DNA of 64,000 bases from Actinophytocola sp044466355. Lineage in GTDB: Bacteria > Actinomycetota > Actinomycetes > Mycobacteriales > Pseudonocardiaceae. The DNA lies in the NCBI RefSeq assembly GCF_044466355.1, contig NZ_JBITMQ010000027.1, positions 1 through 64,000 of the forward strand, written 5' to 3'. How positions within the stretch are numbered: the stretch's first letter is position 1; every line of letters begins with the position of its first letter. Under the pieces are notes generated by a model. It did not search any database and was not told where the DNA came from. It saw only the letters and a list, made by a program, of their open reading frames with translations. Made by a program: the position numbers and the translations under genes. This document shows positions 56,456 to 64,000 of this stretch, piece after piece.

Positions 56456-57222
56456 CAGGGGTTCCTCTCCGCCAACTCGTCCGGGTTGGGCAGGTACACC
56501 GTCTGGCCGGGCCGCACGCGGGAGGGGTCCTTGATGCCGTTGACCTCGGCGATCCGCCGCCACGCCCCGGGCTGTCCGTAGTTCGCGGTCGCGATCGACT
56601 GCAGCGACTCACCGTGCCCGACGGTGTGCGCGCGGCGGCCGACGAGCCCACCGGAGGTCGGGTTCTGCGGCAGGGTGCCGAGGAGCGAGGGCACCTCGTA
56701 CATCGTGATGCCGATCCTCGCCCGCACGGGGATCCCCGTGGACAGGAACCGGTCGTACTTGATCTTCACGCTGTTGAGCGTGACCGTGTACATGAAGCCG
56801 ATCGCCGGCGGTCCCCACTGGAACGTCAGCTCGGGTGGCTGTGTCTTGAGGTTCTGCCCGAAGACCGCCATCACCTGCCCCAGCACCCCGGCGTCCGGGT
56901 TCAGCCACGTCAGCAGCGTGTCACAGCGCCACTTCGTGTCCCGCCCCTCGAAGATCAGCTCACTGAGGTTGATGGTGGTGGGCTTGACCTTCTGCTGGGT
57001 CTGGGAGCCGCCCTTGTTCCTCGGCGACGGGGTCGTCGGCGTGACCGCGCTGCGGGTGATCGTTATGTCGGTCGGGTTGAAGTCGAAGTAGACCAACCCG
57101 ACGTTGGGCAGCGTGGTGCAGCGCAACGACGCGGGCACGCGTGCCCCAGCCAGGGAGGCGGCGCCGATGGCCGCGCCCGCCGCGATGTTGGCGCTCGCAC
57201 CCGCGATCATGCCGATGCTCAT
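56455..57222 (-). CDS. LysM-domain baseplate/tube-cap protein (Afp7/Pvc7-like) of the eCIS
   Basis: A 255-residue protein. The N-terminal 180 residues contain segments typical of the Afp7 group (VGLVYFDFNPTDITITRSA, INLSELIFEGRDTKWRCDTLLTWLNPDAGV, LTFQWGPPAIGFMYTVTLNSVKIKYDRF), and the C-terminus is a LysM domain (HTVGHGESLQSIATANYGQPGAWRRIAEVNGIKDPSRVRPGQTVYLPNP). LysM binds peptidoglycan, but in these particles it is part of the hub. It is followed directly by the spike gene. Confidence 0.94.
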   Translation of the reverse strand: MSIGMIAGASANIAAGAAIGAASLAGARVPASLRCTTLPNVGLVYFDFNPTDITITRSAVTPTTPSPRNKGGSQTQQKVKPTTINLSELIFEGRDTKWRCDTLLTWLNPDAGVLGQVMAVFGQNLKTQPPELTFQWGPPAIGFMYTVTLNSVKIKYDRFLSTGIPVRARIGITMYEVPSLLGTLPQNPTSGGLVGRRAHTVGHGESLQSIATANYGQPGAWRRIAEVNGIKDPSRVRPGQTVYLPNPDELAERNP

Positions 57223-57250
57223 GTCGTGGTCCCCTCCGCTTTCGTGACGC

Positions 57251-57709
57251 TCACAGGAATCCCTCGTGCGCGAGCACGAGCTGTTCGGTGGCGACCCCGA
57301 GCGTCATGGCGTCGAGGTCCGGGCCTTTCCAGCTCTCCGGGTACACGTTGCGCAGCATCCACTTCGCCACCACGCCGCCGTGGGCGTGCAGGAGCGTGAT
57401 CGTGGCCGTGCCCCCGCCGCCGCTCTTGTACCCGTTGATCCACTCCTCGGCCCGTTTCCGCAGCCACGACTGCACGCTGTCGGCGGACCCGTCGGGGTTC
57501 ATGGCCCTGGTGAGCGACACCGGCGGGTACTTGATCTCGCCGGGCAGCACGACCTCGTTGTTGTAGTTGCCGCCCTCGGTGATCCGGAGCGGGTTGAACT
57601 TGACCTCCAGGCCCTGGCACCGCGCCCAGCCCCCGAGGTTGAACCCCTCGACGGAGACGAGGAACCGTGTCGTCAGGCCGAACATCGCGTCCATGCTGAA
57701 GCTGGGCAT
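57251..57709 (-). CDS. Tube-initiator / tail tube protein of the eCIS
   Basis: A 152-residue tube-type protein: TRFLVSVEGFNLGGWARCQGLEVKFNPLRITEGGNYNNEVVLPGEIKYPPVSLTRAMN, with C-terminal DAMTLGVATEQLVLAHEGFL. It has the beta-barrel family pattern of T4 gp19/Hcp-like proteins. It is one of three tube-type paralogues in the cluster; a position next to the LysM and spike genes suggests it starts the tube near the baseplate. Confidence 0.92.
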   Translation of the reverse strand: MPSFSMDAMFGLTTRFLVSVEGFNLGGWARCQGLEVKFNPLRITEGGNYNNEVVLPGEIKYPPVSLTRAMNPDGSADSVQSWLRKRAEEWINGYKSGGGGTATITLLHAHGGVVAKWMLRNVYPESWKGPDLDAMTLGVATEQLVLAHEGFL

Positions 57710-57721
57710 GTGCCGTCCTCA

Positions 57722-58195
57722 CTACATTCCCTGCGAGAGCTGCTCCAGGTTGACCTCGTCCTCGAGGAACCCCCTGTGCGCGAGCTCGAGGGTCTCCATC
57801 GACACCTGGCTCGCGCCGGCGTCGAAGGAGGTGACCGACCACTTGGTGGGCATGACGGCCCGCAGGGTCCACTCCGTGGCCTGCGTCCCCCCGGCGGTCA
57901 GCATCTTGATCGAGCCCTCGTAGACCTTCATGTTGAACGAGGTGGCGCTCAGCCACTGCCGGACCAGGTCCGTCTCCTCCGAGACGCCGCGGGTCAGCCT
58001 GATGTTGGAGTACTTGGTGTTTCCCGGGAAGTAGAAGCGCTCGTTGCCGAGGTCACCCGCCCGGTACTCGGCGACGTCCCACGTGACGTCGAGCCCTTCG
58101 GCCTTCGACCAGCTGCCGAGGTTGTACTGGCCTCCGTCGATGTGCACCAGGAACCGGTTCGACAGACCGATCTTCGACGTGTCGGTCAGTGCCAT
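57722..58195 (-). CDS. Tail tube protein of the eCIS (second)
   Basis: A 157-residue tube-type protein: RFLVHIDGGQYNLGSWSKAEGLDVTWDVAEYRAGDLGNERFYFPGNTKYSNIRLTRGVS, ending with MSETLELAHRGFLEDEVNLEQLSQ-type sequence. It shows the gp19/Hcp-like fold. It is 13 bases upstream of the third tube gene. In related particles two or three tube proteins build the adaptor near the baseplate, whereas the main tube is the one next to the sheath. Confidence 0.92.
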   Translation of the reverse strand: MALTDTSKIGLSNRFLVHIDGGQYNLGSWSKAEGLDVTWDVAEYRAGDLGNERFYFPGNTKYSNIRLTRGVSEETDLVRQWLSATSFNMKVYEGSIKMLTAGGTQATEWTLRAVMPTKWSVTSFDAGASQVSMETLELAHRGFLEDEVNLEQLSQGM

Positions 58196-58204
58196 TGCTT
58201 TCTC

Positions 58205-60586
58205 CTAGCGGAAATCGGTGAGCAGTCCCGCCCGCTCACGGTCGACGAGCAGTTCGGTGCGCAGGCGGCTGCGCACCCGGTCGTAGAGCCGGTTCGCCAG
58301 CTCGTCCAGGTCGAGGCGGCTGACGTCGATCATCGCCCCGTCCGGGTTCGGCTTGCCGTACTTCCACTCCTCGTGCGGGGGCTGGCTGCCGGAGTCCTTC
58401 TCCTCGAACCAGGTGCTCGGTGAGAACTGGTTCTCGGCCGCCGCACTCGACAGACCGGTCGCGTCCAGCAAGCGGTTGGCGAGCGGCCGTTCGGCGTCCG
58501 CCTTCTCTTCCTCCGTCCGCTCCCGGAACCAGCTCTTCTCGCTGCCGGGCGCGTGCTCGTCCCGGAAACCCGTCAGCCCCAGGCCGTACTCCGCGTTCAT
58601 CCCGGTGATGGCGTGGACCCAGGCCTCCGCCGAGTTCCTCCGGTAGACCGGGCCCGTCGGCGTCGCGGTGTGCGCGACGACCCCACCGTTCGCGGCCTCT
58701 TCCAGGTCGAGCTCGTGTTCGATGGCCGCCTTCTGCGCGTCGTCCAGGTCGGTCAGCTGATCGGTGTACCGGTTCTGGTTGAGGGCGTCCAGCCGCTGCT
58801 GGGTGAGCACCTCCCTGCGGGCGTCGCGGTCGAAGGCGGCGGTCGCCACCGCGGCGCCTGCCGCGGCGGCCGTCCTGGCGGCCTCCTGCTTCCGCAGGTG
58901 GGGGTTGGTCCACTCCTCGACGACGTGTTTCGCGGACTCGGTGGCGATCTTGTCGACCTCGGTCCGCGTCGCCGCGTCGAACGGGGACTGGATGGCCTGG
59001 GGGGTGGACGGTGTGGATGCCGGGGCCGCCGTCGGGATGGTCCCGGACGCCAGCGCGACCGCGAGCTGGGCCGCGGCGGACATGTCCGGCTCCGCGTCCG
59101 GTGTGGACGGTGGGGCAGGCATCGGGGCGTGGATCAGCGGAGCGGGCTCGTCGGCGCCCGCTTCGCCGCCGTAGAAGCGTTCCGCGGCCTGCGCCTCGGC
59201 TTCGAGGTGCTGCCCGAGCGGTGAGGCCGGGTCGGGGAGGACCGGGCCGAGGGTGCGCTGCTGCACCGCGTGGACCAGCTCGTGGGCGAGGAGGCCACGC
59301 GCCGACGGCGAGTCCGTCGGCCCGGCCTCGTCGGGCAGGAAGACGGCGCCGCGGGACGCGAACGCCTTGGCGCCACGGGCCTTCGCCGCCTCACCGACCT
59401 TCGGGCCGCGGTAGACGGGGACGTTCGCGACGTCGACGTGCTGTCGTGCGCGGACCGCGCCCGCCAGGTCGGGTGGCACGGTCTCGACGACCGTGGCACG
59501 CGGCCGCGGCTGCGGCTTGCGGGGCGGCAGGAGGTCCGCGGTAGCCCGGTAGGACGTGGCGACGACCCGCTTCTCCGGCATCGGGCCGGAAGGCGGGTTG
59601 GGCCGCACCGGGGTGTCCGGCCGCGCTGCCGGGCCCGCGCTCGGCGGCGTCGGTGGTGCCGGTGGAGCCGGTGGAGCCGGTGGTGCGGGCGGCTCGGGTT
59701 CGGCTTCCGGCTCGGGTTCGGGTTCCTGTTCCGCCGCCACACGCACAGGGGCCGCCGGTGGGGGCGGCGGCTCCTGTGGCGTGGCCGGCTCGACCGCCCC
59801 CTCCACGACCCGGGGCGGTGCCTCGGGGTGGACGAGGGCTTCTTTCGCAGGCGCCGGGATGGGGGCGCCGAGGCCGAGCCTGCGTGACTGGCCGAGGTTG
59901 GGACGGCGCTTGCGCATCGGGCGCTGCGCCGGCGCCTCGGCCTTTTCCACTCCCTCCACCATGCGCGGCGGCGGCTCGGCCGCCGGCGTGGGCGAGGGCG
60001 GTGGCTCTGGTGTGGACCGCGGCTCTGGCGGCAGGAACGACGGCGGTCCGGCCGCGGACTGCTCCGGTTCCGGCCCGGGGAGGCCCGGCAGCATCGGCAG
60101 GCCGGGGTTGGTGGCGTACCGCAGCCAGCTCGGTGCCCGGTACGGCTCCAGCGCCTCCCTCGGCTCGCCGATGTACTCGTCGACCGCGTCGGTCAGCACG
60201 GGTGCGGCGGCCGGGGCGGACCGTGTGGCCCTGCGCACCACCGGTGCGGGCGGCAGCGGCGGCGCCTCGATCACCGGTTCGGCCGCCGTCACCGGGACCG
60301 GCTGGGCGATCCCGGTGACGGAGCCGGTGGCCGGAGCGACCTCGGGTACCGGCGCGCCGCGGACCGAGGGCCGCAGCGGCGGCAGTACCGGTGCCGGTCC
60401 GGTGACCAGTGGGGCACCCCGGTTGATCGTGACGGGGATGACGGGCAGCGCGGTCCAGTGCCGCCTGCCCGGAACCGGCGCGGGTGCGGTCGCGACGGGT
60501 GCCGTCGCCCCGGCGACAGGAGCTGCGGCCGCGGGTGCCCCAGCGTGCTCCGCGGTGTCCCGCTTCCGCCGGAATGGCCAGCGCAT
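58205..60586 (-). CDS. DUF4157 (eCIS core) protein, putative metallopeptidase, with long Pro-rich region
   Basis: A 793-residue protein. Residues 1 to about 370 are Pro/Ala/Glu-rich, low complexity and start RWPFRRKRD. A DUF4157 domain follows (about 395-490) with the zinc peptidase motif GLLAHELVHAVQQRTL, where the HEXXH is clear. The C-terminal 300 residues are helical. DUF4157 is the hallmark domain of extracellular contractile injection loci. It may be a cargo protease or an assembly factor; neither is proven. AGGAGGGGAG precedes the ATG at 60586. It lies between the DUF6760 and tube genes. Confidence 0.9.
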   Translation of the reverse strand: MRWPFRRKRDTAEHAGAPAAAAPVAGATAPVATAPAPVPGRRHWTALPVIPVTINRGAPLVTGPAPVLPPLRPSVRGAPVPEVAPATGSVTGIAQPVPVTAAEPVIEAPPLPPAPVVRRATRSAPAAAPVLTDAVDEYIGEPREALEPYRAPSWLRYATNPGLPMLPGLPGPEPEQSAAGPPSFLPPEPRSTPEPPPSPTPAAEPPPRMVEGVEKAEAPAQRPMRKRRPNLGQSRRLGLGAPIPAPAKEALVHPEAPPRVVEGAVEPATPQEPPPPPAAPVRVAAEQEPEPEPEAEPEPPAPPAPPAPPAPPTPPSAGPAARPDTPVRPNPPSGPMPEKRVVATSYRATADLLPPRKPQPRPRATVVETVPPDLAGAVRARQHVDVANVPVYRGPKVGEAAKARGAKAFASRGAVFLPDEAGPTDSPSARGLLAHELVHAVQQRTLGPVLPDPASPLGQHLEAEAQAAERFYGGEAGADEPAPLIHAPMPAPPSTPDAEPDMSAAAQLAVALASGTIPTAAPASTPSTPQAIQSPFDAATRTEVDKIATESAKHVVEEWTNPHLRKQEAARTAAAAGAAVATAAFDRDARREVLTQQRLDALNQNRYTDQLTDLDDAQKAAIEHELDLEEAANGGVVAHTATPTGPVYRRNSAEAWVHAITGMNAEYGLGLTGFRDEHAPGSEKSWFRERTEEEKADAERPLANRLLDATGLSSAAAENQFSPSTWFEEKDSGSQPPHEEWKYGKPNPDGAMIDVSRLDLDELANRLYDRVRSRLRTELLVDRERAGLLTDFR

Positions 60587-60613
60587 CGGTCTCCCCTCCT
60601 GTCGTGAGTCCAC

Positions 60614-60772
60614 TCAGGACTCGTCCGTGAACCGCGTGTGGATCTTGCCGATCTCACCGATCACGCGGTTCCGGACCGGGTGTTCGAGGTCGAGGATCTT
60701 GTCCAGATCCCAGTGCAGGTAGTACGCGACGTACGCGATTTCCTCCCAGACGCGGTCAACCGCGTACGTCAC
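60614..60772 (-). CDS. DUF6760 small protein of the eCIS
   Basis: A 52-residue protein, not covered by most gene callers: VTYAVDRVWEEIAYVAYYLH, then WDLDKILDLEHPVRNRVIGE and a short helix. It matches the short DUF6760 type found in eCIS operons between the T4-type hub chaperone and later genes. The GTG start at 60772 overlaps the previous gene's stop in a GTGA arrangement (60769-60772), the same coupling seen elsewhere in this operon. Confidence 0.85.
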   Translation of the reverse strand: MTYAVDRVWEEIAYVAYYLHWDLDKILDLEHPVRNRVIGEIGKIHTRFTDES

Positions 60773-61167
60773 GATCCCCCCGGCGCATCACCGGCGACGT
60801 CCACCGCGAAGTCGTTGCCGCAGTGCGGGCAGCTGACCGCGACCTCGGTGTGGCCGTCGGCGTTGATCCGCCGGTACAGGTCCTGCAGGAACGCGAGGTC
60901 GGAGGCGAACAGGCTCTCGATCACGAACGTGTCCACGACCGGCACGTCCCCGAGCGCGGTGACCGTCCGTTCCAGCAGCAGAACCGTCAGGTACGCCGGG
61001 TTCTGCTTGGCGCGCTGGTCGGACTGCGTGGTGATCTCGTCCCGCGCGGTCGCGAGGCGCATCACGCCGTCGCGGTGCACGCGGCCCGCCTCGTCCACGT
61101 AGCCACGCGGCAACGTGAACGGGTACTCCGTGCGCAGCCCCGTCTCGGTGGCGGCGGGCGCCGTCAC
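60769..61167 (-). CDS. T4-type baseplate hub assembly chaperone of the eCIS
   Basis: A 132-residue protein of the gp26-like hub assembly chaperone group: TEYPFTLPRGYVDEAGRVHRDGVMRLATARDEI, AYLTVLLLERTVTALGDV and LFASDLAFLQDLYRRINADGH. The C-terminus has a CPHC pair, a possible half zinc site. It is coupled to its neighbours by GTGA overlaps on both sides. It assists hub assembly and is not expected in the mature particle. Confidence 0.9.
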   Translation of the reverse strand: MTAPAATETGLRTEYPFTLPRGYVDEAGRVHRDGVMRLATARDEITTQSDQRAKQNPAYLTVLLLERTVTALGDVPVVDTFVIESLFASDLAFLQDLYRRINADGHTEVAVSCPHCGNDFAVDVAGDAPGGS

Positions 61168-61604
61168 GCGGACACGCGCTGGATGCGCTCGGACACGATC
61201 GTGACCGTCTCCATCAGCACCTCGGACGAGCCCGCCTTCAGCGCGCCGATCTCCAGCTTCGACGGCCAGGCGTGCTCGAGGTGGTACCGGGCGACCGGCT
61301 TGCCGTCCGGCCCGTACATCACCAGCGAGCACGACTTGCGCGCGTTGATGATGTCGCCGTTGAGCACGGACTCGTGCCACGCCCACAGCGCCATGTGGTC
61401 GGACTTGCCGCGCTTGAGCACGACCGTCGCCGGCTCGGTCTTGCCCGGCAGCTTCTTGAGGATGACCTCTTTGTCGGACGACTCCAGGTGCTCCACCGGC
61501 TTCACCTCGGTGGTGATGCCCTGCAGCTCGGAGAACGCGGCGATCTCGTAGCCGTCGATGGTGATCGAGAACCGTGCCGCTGTGATCGGGTCGCCATTGG
61601 CCAT
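61164..61604 (-). CDS. Main tail tube protein of the eCIS
   Basis: A 146-residue tube protein: ITAARFSITIDGYEIAAFSELQGITTEVKPVEHLESSDKEVILKKLPGKTEPATVVLKRG, with ALWAWHESVLNGDI and LEHAWPSKLEIGALKAGSSEVLMETVTIVSERI. It is the first tube gene after the sheath and therefore the likely main inner-tube protein. It begins 32 bases after the sheath gene. Confidence 0.94.
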   Translation of the reverse strand: MANGDPITAARFSITIDGYEIAAFSELQGITTEVKPVEHLESSDKEVILKKLPGKTEPATVVLKRGKSDHMALWAWHESVLNGDIINARKSCSLVMYGPDGKPVARYHLEHAWPSKLEIGALKAGSSEVLMETVTIVSERIQRVSA

Positions 61605-61636
61605 GGCTGGAACTCCTTACAGGTAAAGGGGAACAC

Positions 61637-63169
61637 TCACTCTTCGAGGCCGGCGCCCTCGGCGAACTGCGAGATCCGGAAGACCACGAACTCGGCCGGC
61701 TTCACCGGCGCGATGCCGATCTCGACGGTCAGGATCCCGGCGTCGCGGTTCTCCGGCGGGTTGTTCTCCTCGTCGCACTTGACGAAGAACGCCTGCGCGG
61801 GCAGCTGCCCGAACAGCGCGCCGTCCCGCCAGACGCGGCGCAGGAACATGGTGACCGTGCGCTTGACCGAGTCCCACAGCTTCGGGTCGTTCGGCTCGAA
61901 CACGACCCAGTTCGTGCCCTGCAGGATCGACTTCTCGACGTAGTTGAACAGCCGCCGCACGTTCAGGTAGCGCCACTCGGGGTCACTGGAGAGGGTGCGC
62001 GCGCCCCACACCCGGATGCCCTGGCCGCGGAAGCTGCGGATGCAGTTGACGGCGATGGGGTTGAGCTGGTCGTGCTCGCCCTTGGTGATGTTGAGCTCCA
62101 GGGTGACCGCGCCGCGGATCACCTCGTTCGCGGGTGCTTTGTGGACACCGCGGGTGGAGTCGTTGCGTGCCCAGATGCCGGCCATGTGACCCGACGGCGG
62201 CACGAAGACCTGCTTGCCCGCCACCGGGTCCGCGACCTTGATCCACGGCCAGTACATGGCGGCGTACTTCGAGTCGTAGCCGGTGACGTCCTGGCGCCAG
62301 TCCTTGACCTCCTGGGCGTTCAGGCCGGGCGGGGTGTCCAGGATGGCGACGCGGTCCGCCATCAGCTCGCAGTGCGCGATCATGGCCAGCTGCACCGCCT
62401 TGACGTCCTCGACGGACAGCGCGCCACGCTGGTAGGCGGCCATCAGGTCCGGCACGCACAGCATCGTGACCTCGTCGATTGCCTCCAGGCTGCCGAACCC
62501 GGTGCGGTCGGCGGAGTTGCCGACGTACGCGCCCGCCTCGACCCTGACCGGCGCGGGCGCCGGGTGACCGAGCGCGACCTCGCCCGCCTTCGGCAGCGCG
62601 AGCGCCTTGCCCTTGGTCTCCTCGACGACGATCAGCTTCGACTGCTGGCGCACCACGGTCGCCACGTTGTTGGGGCCGCGCTTGGTGGTCACGTTGTCGA
62701 ACGTCTCGACCGGCTGGCCCTGTTGCTTGACGACGAGCTTGAAGTTGTCCTCGCCCTCCTCGGAGGCGGGCGCGACCTCGACGGTCAGGTCGGCGGCCTC
62801 GGTGGTGCGAGCGGAGATCGTGAGGCCGGGGCGGTCGGCGGCCGCGGCGGGCAGCTCGGCGGCGGGCAGCGCCACCTGGCCGTTGCCCGACCCGTTCTGC
62901 GCGTCGCCGCCCACACGCACGACGTAGGCCGTGCCGCCACCGTTCTGGAAGTAGCCGTACACGGCGTGCGCGAGGTAGTAGCCCTCGACGAAGTCGCCGA
63001 AGTTCTGCTTGAACTGCGTCCAGTTGGTGACCATCACGGGCTCGTGCATCCGACCGCGCTCGGCGAAGCCCACGAAGGCGGCCACCGCGGTTCCCACGGC
63101 CTCGATGGGCCGCGAACCTGAGGAAACCTCCTCCATGTACACACCGGGCGCGAGGTAACTGCTGGCCAT
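61637..63169 (-). CDS. Contractile tail sheath protein of the eCIS
   Basis: A 510-residue sheath protein: SYLAPGVYMEEVSSGSRPIEAVGTAVAAFVGFAERG at the N-terminus, a central variable domain (about 95-230) exposed on the outside, and the conserved C-terminal half with VPPSGHMAGIWARNDSTRGVHKAPANEVIRGAV, IRSFRGQGIRVWGARTLSS, YLNVRRLFNYVEKSI and LWDSVKRTVTMFLRRVWRDGALFG. It contracts to drive the tube. It is the first gene of the minus-strand operon from the divergent promoter region. Confidence 0.96.
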   Translation of the reverse strand: MASSYLAPGVYMEEVSSGSRPIEAVGTAVAAFVGFAERGRMHEPVMVTNWTQFKQNFGDFVEGYYLAHAVYGYFQNGGGTAYVVRVGGDAQNGSGNGQVALPAAELPAAAADRPGLTISARTTEAADLTVEVAPASEEGEDNFKLVVKQQGQPVETFDNVTTKRGPNNVATVVRQQSKLIVVEETKGKALALPKAGEVALGHPAPAPVRVEAGAYVGNSADRTGFGSLEAIDEVTMLCVPDLMAAYQRGALSVEDVKAVQLAMIAHCELMADRVAILDTPPGLNAQEVKDWRQDVTGYDSKYAAMYWPWIKVADPVAGKQVFVPPSGHMAGIWARNDSTRGVHKAPANEVIRGAVTLELNITKGEHDQLNPIAVNCIRSFRGQGIRVWGARTLSSDPEWRYLNVRRLFNYVEKSILQGTNWVVFEPNDPKLWDSVKRTVTMFLRRVWRDGALFGQLPAQAFFVKCDEENNPPENRDAGILTVEIGIAPVKPAEFVVFRISQFAEGAGLEE

Positions 63170-63617
63170 CTCGGGTGTCTCCCTCGTTGCGTCGTACGCG
63201 TGACCGGCGTGACCGGCCCCGTCTGAGTGTGTTCATCTCGCACCGGTCGACTCAGTCGTCGCGGGGCGGTGGGGAGGGCGGCCCGGGCCGCCCTTTCGGG
63301 CGACTGTCCCGCCTCCCCGAGGTTTGAGAGTGTTGGTTCCGACCCAGCGACACCGGCGGACCGCAGGCGGTTGGTGGCTGAGTGCCGTCACGTTCCCCTG
63401 AGGTAACTGCTGATCAAGCCAAGACTTCCCCGAGGATCCACGGGCCTTTGTGCCCCCCGTCGGTTCCGATCTCCGAGCCTGCCGACACCGGTGGTGGGCG
63501 GGGCAGGCGTCGCGGGGAGGTGCGCCGGGCGGGCCGGTGTGCCCCTTCGGGCGGATCGCGCGCGCTGAAAGGACGGGCGGCGGGCGGCTGTGCCCGTCGT
63601 GTCCCGTCGCGACACTG
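63170..63617. promoter_or_regulatory. Divergent promoter region of the eCIS locus, with an 18-base perfect palindrome
   Basis: About 450 bases between the divergent sheath and DUF4255 genes. It contains the perfect palindrome GGGCGGCCCGGGCCGCCC (63276-63293) followed by a short GCCC-TTTC-GGGC hairpin, and GC-rich low-complexity stretches. I see no convincing gene; the frames here lack ribosome sites. The region should carry promoters for both halves of the locus. Confidence 0.6.
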
Positions 63618-64000
63618 GTGGCCGTGATCACCGAGGTGGACGAGGCGTTGTGCGTGCTGCTCGGCCGGTCGCTGCCGGAGGGCACGATGGTCCGGCTCGA
63701 CCCGCCCAAGCCGACGTGGGAGACGGAGAAGCCGTCGAAGGCGATCGACCTGTTCCTGTTCGGGCTGCGTGACGACCGCGGCGGCCGCGAGTCGGGGTGG
63801 GCCGACGAACGCGACGACCGTGGCGCGGTCCGTGCCCGCCGCGAACCGAACCGCCGATGCGTGCTGTCCTACCTGGTCACGGCACGTGCGGAGAAGGTCA
63901 ACGAGGAACACCAGCTGCTCGCGGCCGCGCTGCGCACCATGCTGTTCACCGACTCACTGCCGGAGGACTGCATGCCGGCCGCGCTGGCGGCGGCCGGTGC
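63618..64000 (+). CDS. DUF4255 (Pvc16-like tail terminator) protein, cut by the window end
   Basis: The first 127 residues of a protein starting VAVITEVDEALCVLL. It continues LPEGTMVRLDPPKPTWETE, AIDLFLFGLRD, a charged loop, RRCVLSYLVTARAEKVNEEHQLLAAALRTMLFTD, and runs off the end at 64000. This is the DUF4255/Pvc16 N-terminal pattern, which caps the tube and sheath in eCIS particles. GTG 63618 is used; GTG 63624 is possible. It opens the plus-strand half of the locus. Confidence 0.9.
   Translation, partial: MAVITEVDEALCVLLGRSLPEGTMVRLDPPKPTWETEKPSKAIDLFLFGLRDDRGGRESGWADERDDRGAVRARREPNRRCVLSYLVTARAEKVNEEHQLLAAALRTMLFTDSLPEDCMPAALAAAG

Noticed and set aside
49339..64000. Prophage
   Set aside because: Tail-type genes are present but capsid, portal, terminase, integrase and lysis genes are absent; DUF4157, DUF4255 and DUF6760 mark an injection system.
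1..64000. tRNA or rRNA genes
   Set aside because: No cloverleaf-like sequence with a T-arm GGTTCGAATCC-type motif or rRNA stretch was recognised by eye; the GGTTCGAG at about 1174 has no matching acceptor stem.

Overview
High-GC actinomycete chromosome, about 70% G+C by eye. It carries WhiB, a complete conservon, an XRE/DUF5753 + DUF397 pair, several GTG starts and very rare TTA codons. The gene content and the intergenic palindromic repeats suggest Pseudonocardiales (Lentzea/Saccharothrix/Actinosynnema-like), but this is inference and no marker gene fixes the genus. No rRNA, tRNA, CRISPR array, insertion sequence or integrase was recognised.

Region 1 (1-9100): two paralogous ribbon-helix-helix regulators flank a small membrane-protein operon. 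A 12-unit degenerate palindromic repeat follows, then a fused alpha-beta glycyl-tRNA synthetase, a TTA-containing alpha/beta hydrolase, a WhiB regulator, Ku, and gcvT with start-overlapping small membrane genes. Region 2 (9100-18200): an ECF-type sigma factor with its membrane partner, a CbiMNQO cobalt/nickel transporter, an AraC regulator with a VOC protein, and a divergent signalling locus (cyclase-like protein / unknown protein / Crp-Fnr regulator) followed by micro-ORFs; then an acyl-CoA dehydrogenase. Region 3 (18200-30000): a secreted AMIN-like protein with TTA codons, a full conservon (sensor kinase, roadblock, DUF742, GTPase), a DUF485-acetate symporter pair, a HEAT-like protein and a secreted GH43 + endonuclease/phosphatase pair. 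Region 4 (30000-42000): small membrane proteins, an XRE/DUF397 pair, a lytic transglycosylase, a STAS protein, a lipid-catabolism operon (AMACR-like racemase + acyl-CoA dehydrogenase) under a divergent TetR, a degenerate Nudix protein, and a PDZ-containing NarL-type two-component system ending in a large tandem/inverted repeat.

Region 5 (42000-64000) is the most notable. It holds a contractile injection system (eCIS, a phage-tail-like particle) of the type found in Streptomyces and relatives. From a divergent promoter near 63.2-63.6 kb the minus strand encodes, in order: sheath, tube, T4-type baseplate hub chaperone, DUF6760 peptide, DUF4157 putative metallopeptidase, two more tube-type proteins, LysM baseplate protein, VgrG-like spike, gp25-like protein, gp6/J-like baseplate protein and a tail protein I-like protein. 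Last is a zinc-ribbon / proline-repeat / single-TM / C-terminal beta-sandwich membrane protein that contains a 97-base assembly gap. A DUF4255 gene starts on the plus strand and leaves the window. Next to the core are a P-loop ATPase, a secreted anchor-D/PD40 protein, an Ig-like membrane protein and a LuxR regulator, which probably belong to the same system. Capsid, portal, terminase and lysis genes are absent, so this is not a prophage. The AAA+ ATPase, tail fibre and most cargo genes are not in the window and may lie beyond 64 kb.
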